Below are positions 45,201 to 55,359 of a DNA stretch of 64,000 nucleotides, piece by piece. The notes below the pieces were generated by a model. It ran no database searches and was not told the DNA's origin. It saw only the letters and a program-made list of their open reading frames with translations. The translations under genes were made by a program, and so were the position numbers. Positions within the stretch are counted from its first letter, which is position 1, and each line of letters opens with the position of its first letter. The stretch is from Rhizophagus irregularis (Eukaryota > Glomeromycota > Glomeromycetes > Glomerales > Glomeraceae), in assembly GCF_026210795.1 (NCBI RefSeq), contig NC_089441.1, positions 1,054,001-1,118,000 on the forward strand, in the 5' to 3' direction.

Positions 45201-45866
45201 TTCATGAACATTATCTATTTCTACATTCTCATGTTTTATTCCTCGTATTAATTCTTTCACTTTTTCTTCACTTTCTGCTATCTTTTCTTCTTCATACAAT
45301 AATTCCTTGAACTTTCCTATTGCTTCTACTTCTGCTCTTACAGCCCTAATTTCTCCTAATGCAACCCTATACCATTGCCAAAATTTTTCAAATCTTCTTT
45401 CAACATCCCAATCTTCTAAAATATATTTGTGTTCTATTAATTCGGGATTTCCAATTAATCTATCAAATACTTCGTTCTCTAGATTTCTTTCAATACAATC
45501 TCTTACGATTACTAATATAATTGTTCGTAATCCTTTCTCTTTTATTTTCGGCTGTATTCTATATCTTATTGATTCTGTTATTCTATCCATTATATCCCTA
45601 CATTTTCCTTTATGTATTGTATCTTCTCTTTCCGAATTATTCATACTTAATAAATCTAATACTCCCTTAATCGTCACATCATTATATATTATTATTGCAT
45701 CTTCAAACTTAAATAATGCGTCCCAAAATTTCTTGAATACTATTGGTTCATTTACTATTGGATAACATAATTCACAATTTAAACATTCGTCCAATTCTTC
45801 CGTTCCTACTTCGTGTTCCTCTTTATGTGTTCTATATTCACTTTCCCATTGATGATACCATTCCAT
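42300..45866 (-). CDS. Gag polyprotein with duplicated zinc modules
   Basis: 1188 residues, long for a Ty3/Gypsy Gag. The first 560 residues are charged and helical and hold CLNCELC (28-34) and two cysteine modules: CEKC-X13-CGEC near 346 and CERC-X15-CKDC near 443. Each is preceded by a KEWLEKET/HKWLNENT-like helix and followed by similar sequence, so the region looks duplicated. An acidic linker (Ser/Asp/Glu) follows. The capsid region begins near 688 (IPLFYGREDEDVSDWVRQFE ... AAQWYN ... ESVEEYTRRF). A CCHC knuckle CFGCSRVGHYKNNC lies near 960. The C-terminus is Tyr/Asp/Glu-rich. The start is the first ATG after the leader. Confidence 0.9.
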   Translation of the reverse strand: MEWYHQWESEYRTHKEEHEVGTEELDECLNCELCYPIVNEPIVFKKFWDALFKFEDAIIIYNDVTIKGVLDLLSMNNSEREDTIHKGKCRDIMDRITESIRYRIQPKIKEKGLRTIILVIVRDCIERNLENEVFDRLIGNPELIEHKYILEDWDVERRFEKFWQWYRVALGEIRAVRAEVEAIGKFKELLYEEEKIAESEEKVKELIRGIKHENVEIDNVHEHHKNMVQKIIRIFIDTRGFTKEPEDSESEDSPASYELENSSEEELEIIIGDKSWKFSELRRRSNAMDEDQLRYIWKIGIKLMIEMDILVTRIFMDKIQEIEEMDEREKELRIKEWLEKETIICEKCGNRRFEMEEADSECGECIKEAQKNEQDELIELRNNLEKLGYEIDVSEIRRMKKFRVNNRIMVTEEFIERYMGIIELEDRELRKEVHKWLNENTTWCERCEIRWMNDMFRLGKTICKDCEEEDVDEINDRVKRLQKIFEDIGTIITEEELLRLTSMGYTDGEILDKEFIEIFQENKNESEKELKKKLDKLLKEQAGIIDSKESGEKSDNEESEEDNTDDSEKTGEILSPDEVWDENIENFNEEEFEDEIENVINRGDIDLSQNSDTNSSLNIKNSDNESELSDYNLRDLFQENILNMATENQIKRLIENALGYPANTLNAAVGAGGSLIERIENAGNEAGGTISIPLFYGREDEDVSDWVRQFEVAFTAVGKTAGANGIRQAAYAAAHLRGAAAQWYNETKELNAGHLVNWVDADNDNDLKHRIKRRFTREDVRRKKMLELRKTRQEVNESVEEYTRRFRQILRIATRGHALADEYQVDFYIEGLEPTIGYQVRRQNPANLNGAIEIAVREEGAKDEFIRKALGQPTSTRIDTGKDDNRQNMFAKPLNENYEDELVKAFEEKAKISKLERLIANMERRLNSDNRNRYRPNTGRRLNNGNRNSYQSNQNRVPTCFGCSRVGHYKNNCPEGGNARVNMIDEYDDQEDCYYDEYGYEEPQYNEVYYTQGYYDDYEDGELNYHNELYAKDNAVKERRQTRRTNPIVGYKNNNEEGNLQEELREAGNRMDDREIPSGTMTPNYIPERTEQNGDRPIRPKGMKWSNKRQAYYDPTEGLKKWREAGGPTKPREYIPRLTDGIPPYDIVGDVKNCRANITFGQMVKDNPKYHKQLREGTYRPRSINEKN

Positions 45867-47463
45867 TGTATGCCTTAGTTAAATTGCCATGAATATCCAT
45901 CCAGAATCTCAATCGGACTCCTCCCTCTATATATATATTTCACTCTTAATATTTCTATTTTCAATCTTTTAAACATTCTTTTATCTTTAAATAGATTGCT
46001 TCTTTTAATCTTTAGATTCCATCTTTCAGTTTTATGTATTCGCTACGCCATATTTTACTATTAATTTTTACTGCGCCTCAAAATTTCAAAAATTATTCTA
46101 AGTCCACGATCTCCTCAGACTGCGGAGGTTTTTACTGCGCCACAAAGTTTATCTTTTGTCACCAAGATCCATAATCTCACATATCACATTCTAAAATTTA
46201 TCCCCTATCACCGTGATTCATAATTTCACATATCACATTCTAAAATTTATCTTTTATCGCCGAGATTCATAATTTCACATATCACATATCACAAACTCCA
46301 AAATTTTCATAACTTTTAAAGTTTGCGAATCTTCAATCTTTCTTATTGTCCACATAAATCCTTCTTACTATATATTCTATATTATATAAATTAATCTATG
46401 ATACACAAAATGTCGTTCTTTTCAAATAAATGTCCTTCTTTTCAAATAAATGTTCTTTTTCAAATAAATATTCTTTTTCAAATAAATGTCCTTCTTTTCG
46501 GATTTTACTCTATTATTAAATACTGCACGTAATATTCATTATACGGCTCGTTAATGTAAATATCCTTCTATTTTATCTTCTTTTAACGGAACATTGTAAT
46601 GAGAACGTGAACTAGGACACTACACCAGGAACCTTCATCTGAAATGTAGCCTAGGACCTGTAACAATACAACGTATCCATTTTTTCCTCCTTCGTTGGCC
46701 GACTTGTCTCTTAACGGGTGAATCTAACCTTCCAAAATCCAGTTTCAAAAGTCATCAGCTATCCATAAAACTCGTCTAAACCAACTTATCTTTCCTCAAA
46801 TTGGTGGACCTATACTGGGCTTATCTCTATCTTTTTCCCATTGGGTAAAAGCATGATAGTTTACAGGTTTGTCCCATTTTATCCATTCAATGTTTCTTGA
46901 TAGTAGGTATCTTCACAATTTTCATTCCCCGTCCCCAAAGCAATTTGCGCATTATTGAGCTGGGTATCCAGATTTGACGTAACCCATACGTTATAATCTT
47001 TAATGTCGAAGAATAAAAATTTTCCAATCTCGAGCATTTATCCAAAATTCAAACTCAGAGGTAACCCATACCACACAGATGAACCCCAGATAATGCATTG
47101 GTGTTCTCCCATTATTAATCTTTATTTCAAAATTCATCTTTCACTTCCACATCTCCTTATGGAATTTCTCAGGTACTTTATTCCCGAAAGAAATATTCTT
47201 GTGCTTTCTATCGATTAAGTGATTACTTGCACAACAACAAACTCCAATCTTTCTCCTTTCCAAGTTTTTAACTCGATTAAATCCTTATTGATTTATTGGT
47301 TCCTTTTGAACTCGTCAAAACCTGAAATCTAAAAATAAATTCTAAAATAAAATATTGATTAATAATACCTATCAGTGACTTACTAACGAAATTAAATTTT
47401 CATATTCATTATAATAATAATCATGTGATGATGATCATTTCCTTTCTCGGAGCATGCACCATA
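45867..47463 (-). other. Gypsy 5' leader with two tandem-repeat blocks
   Basis: About 1.6 kb between the 5' LTR and Gag. I see no coding domain. It has about three units of roughly 49 bp near 46145-46290 (pattern aaaatttatc...ccgagattcataatttcacatatcac) and four to five 16-20-bp units near 46405-46500 (aaataaatgtccttcttttc). Such a long leader probably holds the packaging and dimerisation signals. Confidence 0.6.
47442..47463 (-). promoter_or_regulatory. Candidate primer-binding site
   Basis: Reading the minus strand inward from the 5' LTR gives two bases and then TGGTGCATGCTCCGAG. TGG next to the LTR is what the 3' CCA of a tRNA pairs with. I cannot name the tRNA. Confidence 0.6.
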
Positions 47464-48741
47464 TGAGATCCCCCAATTCCCTCTGTCATCAATTTACAGA
47501 GTTGCCACATCGAACGGGCATTCCCATGGTCGAACGAACGAATAATCGAACGAATGAACAATTAAACGAACAAGTAAATAATCAACGTCATAATTAACAA
47601 ACAACATAATCAACGAACAACGTACAACAACATTCTTGGTTCACGACATAAATAGCGTTAGTAATATAAAACATTAAACGATATAAAATAAATTTTACTT
47701 CTCTAAATTTTCCCCAAATTATATCCACTTTTACCTTTAATTACAAACTTCGATAGCTCTCGCTACGAATTATTACTTTTCAAAAATGTATATTTAATTC
47801 ATCTTAAATTTCCATTTTATTCAATTAAAATTAATTAAGCGAACATTAATTAAAGTTTAGGGCGAACCTATTACCTTTAATTAATATTATACTTCATTAA
47901 CAAATAATTAAATTTAACTTATATTTTTATTGAGTTCTGTGGATGAGAACTATGGAATTACTTTGAATTCCGTTCTCTATATATACAATTTTTATGCTAC
48001 TTTCTATTCTATCTATATACTATCTTTTATGTTCTTTACATATTATCTTTGAACTATCTTTCTAATATACTATCTATATTTTAAATATGCTATCTTTTAA
48101 TATGCTATCTTTTAATATGCTATCTTTTTATATATGTTCTTTTTAATATATTATCTTTTACGTTCCATCTTTATACTATCTTTTTATATTATCTTTTACA
48201 TTATTTTGTGTTCTTTAATCTTTCTGACATTATTTTATATGTTCTTTTAATTCGCTTTATGTGTTTTGCTTATAATCTATCTTTTGTGGCTTATAATTAT
48301 TCTTTCTTATCATTCCTATTGTTAAAGATTGCTAAGCCGCAATTGATCGACTCTATTTATCCTATTGGTTCCTTGTCAATCATTCAATAAATATTACATC
48401 ATGTAGATCATTACTCTTCCTAAATGTTTATCCTTTTCGGCTAATTATTTATCCATCCACGCCAATTCATAATTAATTTGTTCGCTCTTAATACTTGGTA
48501 ATTGTTAAAGATTGCTAAGCCGCAATTGATCGACTCTATTTATCCTATTGGTTCCTTGTCAATCATTCAATAAATATTACATTATGTAGATCATTACTCT
48601 TCCTAAATGTTTATCCTTTTCGGCTAATTATTTATCCATCCACGCCAATTCATAATTAATTTGTTCGCTCTTAATACTTGGTAATTACATTTGGTGGTTG
48701 AATTTTATCATCTTTTCGTGCTTGATATTCGACCGTTTACA
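47464..48741 (-). repeat. 5' LTR of the Gypsy element (1278 bp, with internal duplication)
   Basis: Same ends as the other LTR. It is 183 bp longer because a segment beginning gttaaagattgctaagccgc occurs twice in tandem (about 48321-48503 and 48504-48686). As the 5' LTR of a minus-strand element it should contain the promoter. Confidence 0.95.
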
Positions 48742-51700
48742 ACGGATCATCTAATTCTCTTCTATTGCTACCAATCTTACTATAGTCTATAAACCATTTT
48801 AATATTTTTTCGTCTGTTCTTAAATCTACGATCACATTATCTGGTATTATCATCAAAGCTATTATAATTCCAATAGCGTAAATTTTCCTCTCATTTCTAG
48901 TATTACAAACTTTACCTTCTATACTAAACTTTTCTTCTTTACTATTTTTTGCAAAAATCTCTATTCCAAAAAAACCGTCTAGATTTAAATCAGGGCCTTT
49001 TTGTATAATAGCTCCTATCTGTAAAAAAATTTCTTTGTCTGTAAAATCAAAAAAATCCCTTTCTATAAAATTATTTAAATTTTCATAAATTCCCGTTTCT
49101 ACAATAACGCTATTTAACCAGAACTTAGCATTTGCTCGTAATATATTTTTATCTCTGTCAATAATCATGTCGTTGATTATAAGTTTCTCTTTATTACTAT
49201 TTGACATATTTTGAACGCTCGCGTTTCTTTTATCAATATATTCCAAACTCCTATAAGGTTTGATATATTTCACGTCGACGTTATCTTTTCCCCATCTTCC
49301 TGGTATCGTCGTAGCTAAGTCTTTTTCTATATATATATAACATTCTAATTTCCAATCTTTTTTCTTTCTAATATTGTAATTACATCCTTTACAATTTATC
49401 AAAAAAGGAGAATTTATCACATCATTGTTGGCTTGTAATTGATCGTATTCTATCATATGTTTACCTATTTCGTCATAAAATCTATGACGTGACTTCTTTG
49501 ATCTTATACTATATATATTATTGGACGACTTTGGATCTTTCCATGTAATAATTTCTTTATTAGTTTCTTTTCTACTTTTATCAGAATGGTCTTCACTATT
49601 TCTTACTTTCTTGGTATCGTCTAAATCCATTCTTTTGATTAACATTTCGTTACATAATTCCCTTTCTAAAATACCATTAATTGTTATACGGTCCCTTACT
49701 ATTTTAAACCATTTTGGTTCTATTCTCAACGCTAACCCGTTTTCTTTTAAAAAGTGTGTCCATTTCATCATTTTGTCTGTGTAAGGTTCAATTGGTTGTT
49801 CAACGAACATAATGCCACATTTTTTAATTCTATTTTTGTAAAATCGGAATTCCTCTTCTAAAACTTCTTCGATCAAGATGTATCCTCCTCTAATCCTATG
49901 ATTTCGGAAAAGATCATTATAATTTTCATGATCACATAAATGAAATTTCTTGGAGTCTAAAACTATTAATGCATCTCCGACAAATCTTTTTGTTGAAAAT
50001 TTAACTTGTGATACTTTTTCTGCAAAACATAAGGGCGTCCACGCTTCTTGTTGCAACTGCTCCATTTGTATTTTAAATATTGATCTAACTATCTCATTGC
50101 CATTTGCCATATACATTATGTTTTTACTTAAACTTTCAAATTGTAAACTATAAATATCTTTAACTCCATATATGTCCTTATCGTATAATACACAGTTCGG
50201 CAACGAACTTGGCATTTTACATTTATGTTTTATCAAAGTGTTTATTGGCGCCATTAATTGTTTAGCTTCATTCTCTGTAATAACTACACCCTGTAATTGA
50301 TATTCTAATGCCGGAATCATATTAATGTTCCATAGTTTACATACTTGTTTATCTGTTATTATTTTCCTATTCATTATTTTAACAAAACCTTCTATCATAT
50401 CTTTCATTTTTTTAATGTGAACTGCTCTATTATTATTATACGTAAAGAAAATTCCCAGAAATCTATTACCATTTTTTGAATTAATTTTTTCTATTTTTTG
50501 CCCTTCTATTATCATATCTCTCTTTTCTACATTATTTATTCTAATTATTTCGTATTTTTTAGGGTTTGCTTTAATATCATTTAATCTATAGAAGCTGTGA
50601 CATATTTCTAACATATCCATCATTTGGTCATGTGATCTACTAATAAGTGTCGTGTCATCCATGAACGCTATCGCATTAATTATCATACTATGGATTGTCA
50701 CCTTATCTTTTGTAATATTTTCTTTGAACTCTGACTTAATTTCATAACCCGCTTGTTCTCTCATATCATCTAATTTACATAACAAGGGGTCGTAAAAAAT
50801 TCTCCATAATATCGGCGACCATACCTCACCTTGGTCGATTCCGTCTTCCACTTTATATTTTTCCGTTAAATCATTGTTAACTATAACTCTATTGAATCTA
50901 TTATAAGATATATCTAAAACTAAATTTATCCATTGTTCCAGTAATTTTATACGCTCCATCCCTTTTCTCAAACTTCTCGAGCTAACTGAGTCGTATGCTT
51001 TACTTATATCCATTAATACTATCCACGCTTCTTTTTTGTTAATATTGGCATCTTCGATTATCGCTTGCAAAATTTTTATTGGTTCGAATGTACTTTCATA
51101 TTTTAATGCCGCAAAATTTTTTCCCTTTAAAACAGTATACTTTGTCAAAATATCATTCAGACGGTTCGTAAGTATTTTGATCACGATTTTCCTTGCTGTC
51201 TCGATAAACGTTATTGGACGCGTTAGTTTTAAATCTCTATTCCACTCCATTGTTTTTTTGATCGGATAAATTATTCCGTCTTTCCATTTTTTTGGCCATG
51301 TTCCTTCTTTTATTACCAGATTTATAATTTCTATTAAAGCTTCCTTTGTATTATCACCACTTTTCTTCCAAAAATCGTAAGGAATACCACTTACCCCCGC
51401 TGCTTTATCATATTTGAGATTATTTAACGTTAGATTGCATTCTGTCATTGTTACTTCATCACATAAATGATCGTATATGTGTTCATCAATAGTATCGAGT
51501 TTGTTGTAATATTGATTCCAATTTCTATCAAACTCTTCTTCATCGAAATTTCTTGCGCATGTCCAATTTTTGTAATGTTCTATGACTTCATCTTTTATTT
51601 CTTCGTGATTTGTAATCATTCTGACCCTATCTTCACTTATTTTCTGACAACTATCTATTCTGATTTGACCTCTTCTTTTATCCATTATTCGAATGATCAT

Positions 51701-53821
51701 TTCTTTTAAGTCTGTTGTCATTAATTGTTCACGTTTTTCTATATTTTTTTCTATTTCTAGGCTGTGTTCGTATTGTTGTACATTTTCCATATCACACAAC
51801 AATCTGTTTTTTTCTATTTCTATCTTATCTTTGGTTCTGTTTATCGATATACTGTCTTCAAGGTTATCATGCAAATTTTTAAATTGATTTTCCGTTTCCG
51901 TTGTCATCATCGAGTTACAAATGTCGTTAAATCTATGTACTAGTATCTTGTAATTGGTAATTACATTCCTTTCTTTTGCACCAAAATTTTCCATTACATC
52001 CAAGTTTCGTCTTGTTTCTTCGTTAAATTTATTTCTTTCCGTTACCAGTCTATCCCATTTTTTCCACAGTTTTTCTATTTCATTTATAATTTTTAATTTG
52101 GTCTTAACTTTATCGCAATCAGACATGTCTTTGACGCTTGTATTGTATTCTTTCTGCGTGTTTTTATTATTTTTTTTAATATTGTTCTTCTTTTCTTGGT
52201 TCACTTCTGTTATTTCTTTGGTGATTACGTATTTAAGCGTGTTCCATTTTTTGTCTATTTCGGTTGTTATTCCATCTTTATCTCCTTCGCTTTCGTCCAT
52301 GTTCGTTTGTCTTTCTATAATACTTTTTTCTACACGTTCCGCTATTTCTTCCCATTCTTTCCCTGAAAATTTATGTCTAAAATATCCTGTGTCTTTTCCT
52401 TTATTATTATTATAGTTTGTTGTCTCATTTTCTATTTTAATAGTAATCGTTAACGCTTTGTGGTCTGTTGATAATTTGTTTTCTACATTTAATACTTCGT
52501 GTTCATCGATTCTCTGTAACATTTCGCTATTCACAAAAATATAATCAATTCTTGTACTTATGGTTCCGTTTGTCCATGTATCTATCAGGTCGTTATTGTT
52601 GAAATAAGTGTGTATATCTACCATATTATGACTATCTATCAATTCTAGAAAATTATTTTTATCTTTCTTCCCTATATTTTGTCTTCGTTCGTTGAAGTCT
52701 CCCATTACTATAATGTCTAGATTTTCATTTTTCCCATTTTCTATCCATTTATCTACTGTCGATATAATTTCCTTTTTTTTGTCTTTATTGTTACCTACCA
52801 TATATATATTTATAATTCTGATCAATTTTTTATTTCCTTTGAGTATAATATCTATTGATTGTGTGTATCCCTCTATTGTTTTATAGTTAATCGATCGTAC
52901 TTCTGTCCAATATTTTTGTATTAAAATTTGACTACCTTTACTTTTTTCCTCTTCCGCGCTGTTGTTCCTAATTTTCATTGTTTCCCAATCTCTATATATG
53001 TATTTTCCTTTTGATTTCTTGATTTTTGTTTCGTTGATTCCTGCTATGTCCCAATTTTCTTTGTTGATAAAACTTTTTAATCTCTCTTGTTTGTTATCTG
53101 ATCCTTTATCATCGTTTAAACCCCTTATATTTATACAACCTATTTTTATCTTATTGTTTATTTTGTTATTATTTAAATTTTTATTTGTTTTTTTGTTTTT
53201 TATCTTCTTATTTTCCTCTATATACTTGTCTACAGTATCTTCATCGCCCCACGTCTCCTCCTCATATATACTAATTCGTCGTGAAGTTGATTCAATATCT
53301 ATGTCCATAATGGACTCCGTTTCCTCTTCTTCTATCATTGTCGTGAATTGTGCGTTGTTATTTGTATCCAGTGTCGTATTGTCTATAATCATTTTCTCTT
53401 CCGTTATTATCTTCTCTTCTGTTATCGTATCTTGCTTTTCCATTAAAGTCGTGTCGTTGGGTGTAACTATATATTTGTTAAGTTTGGTAGTTTCTGCGAT
53501 TTCTGGAGTTGTTCTCATTTGGTCTTCTGTCGTAATTTCTTCCATAGTTTCTTCCGCTGTCTCTAAATTGTTGGTTGTTTTTGTTGTATCGATTGAATCT
53601 TTTATATGTAGTTCATCTTGAATCGTAACTTTGTTCATAGTTGTTGTTATTTCCGCTATATCTTCGTCTGTAATCATTGGGTCGTCTTGTCTGTTGTTGA
53701 TATATTGTTTGGTGTTTGTTGTTGTATTGTTGACGTCCTCTTTGTTCCCCTTTTCCTGTATATTCTCTTGCATCTTGTGAGTTGTTGTATCTTCCGTGTT
53801 GGTGATATGCTCTTCTTCCAT
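48742..53821 (-). pseudogene. LINE ORF2, N-terminal part: endonuclease, RT, partial RNase H
   Basis: About 1693 residues before the Gypsy insertion. Residues 1-210 are Thr/Glu/Asn-rich linker. The endonuclease is at about 225-460 with all apurinic-type catalytic residues seen: INIRG (N231), NETK (E264), VMGDFN (373-377), RIDYIFV and STDHKAL (H454). A coiled, charged linker follows. RT is at about 800-1150: LTRPITFIETARKI, LMDISKAYDSV, GEVWSPILW, and the box FMDDTTLI near 1049. RNase H begins near 1605 (NLDGFFGIEIF) and is cut at the insertion, where only four LTR-derived bases lead to a stop. This would still make endonuclease and RT but not RNase H or the knuckle. Confidence 0.9.
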
Positions 53822-55262
53822 CGAATCTGCTGTTGTTGTAACTGTGTTGGCTGGTCTGAAAGGGCTGCCCTATATAACCTTTGTTCCATGTAATGCATTT
53901 GTTATTTACTATGAACGGTATTTTCATGGCGCTATCTCTTTCCTTGCCATTTTTGAAATAAACTGTAATTATCTTTCTATTGGTTCGTTTGTCTTCGTTG
54001 ATATACCATTCTTTCGCCTTTACGTTGTTTAGGTTTTCACTGATATCTTTATACTCTATATTAGGGTCTACGTCTATAAGTTTGGCCATATATTTCTTCC
54101 TTTCCTGTTTCTGTGTTGCCATTAGATTTTGAGGGATAATCGTGATTCTGTTACCAAGATCGTCAATTGGTATGGACCATGTATCTCTTAGTTGTGCGTC
54201 GGTGCATTTTAGGTTTATTAATACACTTTCGTGTCGTTTTTTCCCATCTTTTGATTTTTTTGTATTATTAAACACTCTATTAATGTCGCCCATTCCATAG
54301 TTATCTACTGCTGCGCTTACTTCACTATTGCTAATGTCGATCGGTATGTTTAGGATCTCGCATTTTAACGGGTCACTGATCGTCACTTCCCTTTCTTGAT
54401 CCGTGTAGAATTTGCCCACGTTGTTGATAATCGTTTCGCTATTGGTCAATCTTGTTCTTTCTTCACTTGTTGCAAACATTACGTACATATACGTGTTACC
54501 GTTCTTGTTTGAGATGTCGATCCTAAATCTGTCTTTGTGAAAAATTTTTCCAATTTCGTTTTCTATTTCCTCTTTTGATAATTTTAGCATGTTAATGTTG
54601 ATCTTTGCGTGGTATCTTGTTCTGGAGTTTGTAAAATTTTTTTCGTGCATCGAGATGTTGTTACTATTGGGTGTTAATGTAACTCCTTCCATATCGTTCT
54701 CATCTATTTGTTTTTCGTTCACGTGACATCTCTTTTTTCCCTCGCTCTTTGAATTTTCGCCTTGGACGGTATTATTATCTTCTTCGTCTATTGATATAAG
54801 TTGTCCTGTCGGTATACTCTTCGTAGTATTATATTCTGGTCTGTCATTTGTACCAACTTCTATATTTGATATATGTTGGTTTATTGGCATCGCTTTGAAA
54901 TATTCTTCTAGTTCTTTGTCTTGTTTTTGGAGTTTATCTTTCGTTATATGTAGTTCGTGTTCTATAGCGGTTCCTTGTGAATAAAGTGTTTGTATTTGTT
55001 GGTCGAAGTGTTGTCTTTCTTTTTCCGTAACATTTTTATAAAATGTTTCCATCGTGTCTTTTTGTTTCGTTAGACATACTGTAACTACGGCTCTTATTAA
55101 CGCCGCTGTGACAACGTCTGTTCCCATAAATATTGCTATGTCATGATCTTGTGCTTCTAACTTCCAACCTGCGTGTTCCAGAATCTCTTCCCGTTCCTCT
55201 CCACTTTTGTAAACGTACCCTTCGAGCGTAGCAAAGTCTTCTGTTGAGACTGAAACTCCCAT
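53613..55262 (-). CDS. LINE ORF1 protein (RNA-binding, RRM-like)
   Basis: 549 residues from the ATG at 55262. N-terminal 100 residues: a folded helical part (TDVVTAALIRAVVTV), then a coiled coil (about 90-140, HELHITKDKLQKQDKELEEY). Residues about 215-410 contain two regions with RRM-like strand patterns (NTYMYVMFATSEERTRL; LINLKCTDAQLR), and a third similar part follows (ITVYFKNGKERDSAM). The C-terminal tail is Gln/Arg/Tyr/Asn-rich and basic. The role by family is to coat the element's RNA. It overlaps ORF2 by 209 bp in another frame, so ORF2 is probably made by reinitiation or frameshift. Intact. Confidence 0.8.
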   Translation of the reverse strand: MGVSVSTEDFATLEGYVYKSGEEREEILEHAGWKLEAQDHDIAIFMGTDVVTAALIRAVVTVCLTKQKDTMETFYKNVTEKERQHFDQQIQTLYSQGTAIEHELHITKDKLQKQDKELEEYFKAMPINQHISNIEVGTNDRPEYNTTKSIPTGQLISIDEEDNNTVQGENSKSEGKKRCHVNEKQIDENDMEGVTLTPNSNNISMHEKNFTNSRTRYHAKININMLKLSKEEIENEIGKIFHKDRFRIDISNKNGNTYMYVMFATSEERTRLTNSETIINNVGKFYTDQEREVTISDPLKCEILNIPIDISNSEVSAAVDNYGMGDINRVFNNTKKSKDGKKRHESVLINLKCTDAQLRDTWSIPIDDLGNRITIIPQNLMATQKQERKKYMAKLIDVDPNIEYKDISENLNNVKAKEWYINEDKRTNRKIITVYFKNGKERDSAMKIPFIVNNKCITWNKGYIGQPFQTSQHSYNNSRFDGRRAYHQHGRYNNSQDAREYTGKGEQRGRQQYNNKHQTIYQQQTRRPNDYRRRYSGNNNNYEQSYDSR

Positions 55263-55342
55263 GATTACTATATTTACTGCGGATTCCTTTATTCAATATT
55301 CTTTTACAAATGATCGAAAACAATGTTACCATCTGCCACATT

Positions 55343-55359
55343 AGTTAAATCTAAATCTT
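55343..55359. repeat. LINE target-site duplication, 5' side
   Basis: agttaaatctaaatctt is identical to 35660-35676 on the other side of the element. Confidence 0.9.

Larger units (their letters stand above)
37044..48741 (-). mobile_element. Ty3/Gypsy LTR retrotransposon with an added nucleotide-kinase domain
   Basis: 11.7 kb, coding on the minus strand, inserted in LINE ORF2. Its LTRs are TG...CA: 5' LTR 47464-48741 and 3' LTR 37044-38138. Flanks are atgg (37040-37043) and acgg (48742-48745), a 4-bp duplication with one change. The order Gag, protease, RT, RNase H, kinase, integrase places RT before integrase, the Ty3/Gypsy order. A primer-binding site candidate and a polypurine tract sit at the expected places. 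By eye I count four substitutions between the LTRs, so insertion was recent. Integrase is frameshifted and lacks its catalytic Glu, so this copy is probably not autonomous. Confidence 0.93.
35675..55342 (-). mobile_element. Full-length non-LTR retrotransposon (LINE, APE-RT-RNase H type)
   Basis: Minus-strand element of about 8.0 kb once the nested Gypsy is removed. The 3' end is a run of 21 A (T at 35675-35695). The 5' end lies about 80 bp upstream of the ORF1 ATG. A 17-bp duplication flanks both ends. ORF1 (53613-55262) overlaps ORF2 (53821 leftwards) by 209 bp in a different frame. ORF2 has an apurinic-type endonuclease, a reverse transcriptase, an RNase H and a terminal Cys/His knuckle, the layout of Tad/I-type LINEs. 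The reading frames are open apart from the Gypsy insertion, so this copy was probably young when it was hit. Confidence 0.92.

Noticed and set aside
38970-55000. Many plus-strand ORFs of 60-250 codons across the LINE and Gypsy
   Set aside because: They are antisense shadows of the long minus-strand ORFs: Ser/Leu/Phe-rich, without domains, and exactly opposite recognised RT, Gag and endonuclease motifs.
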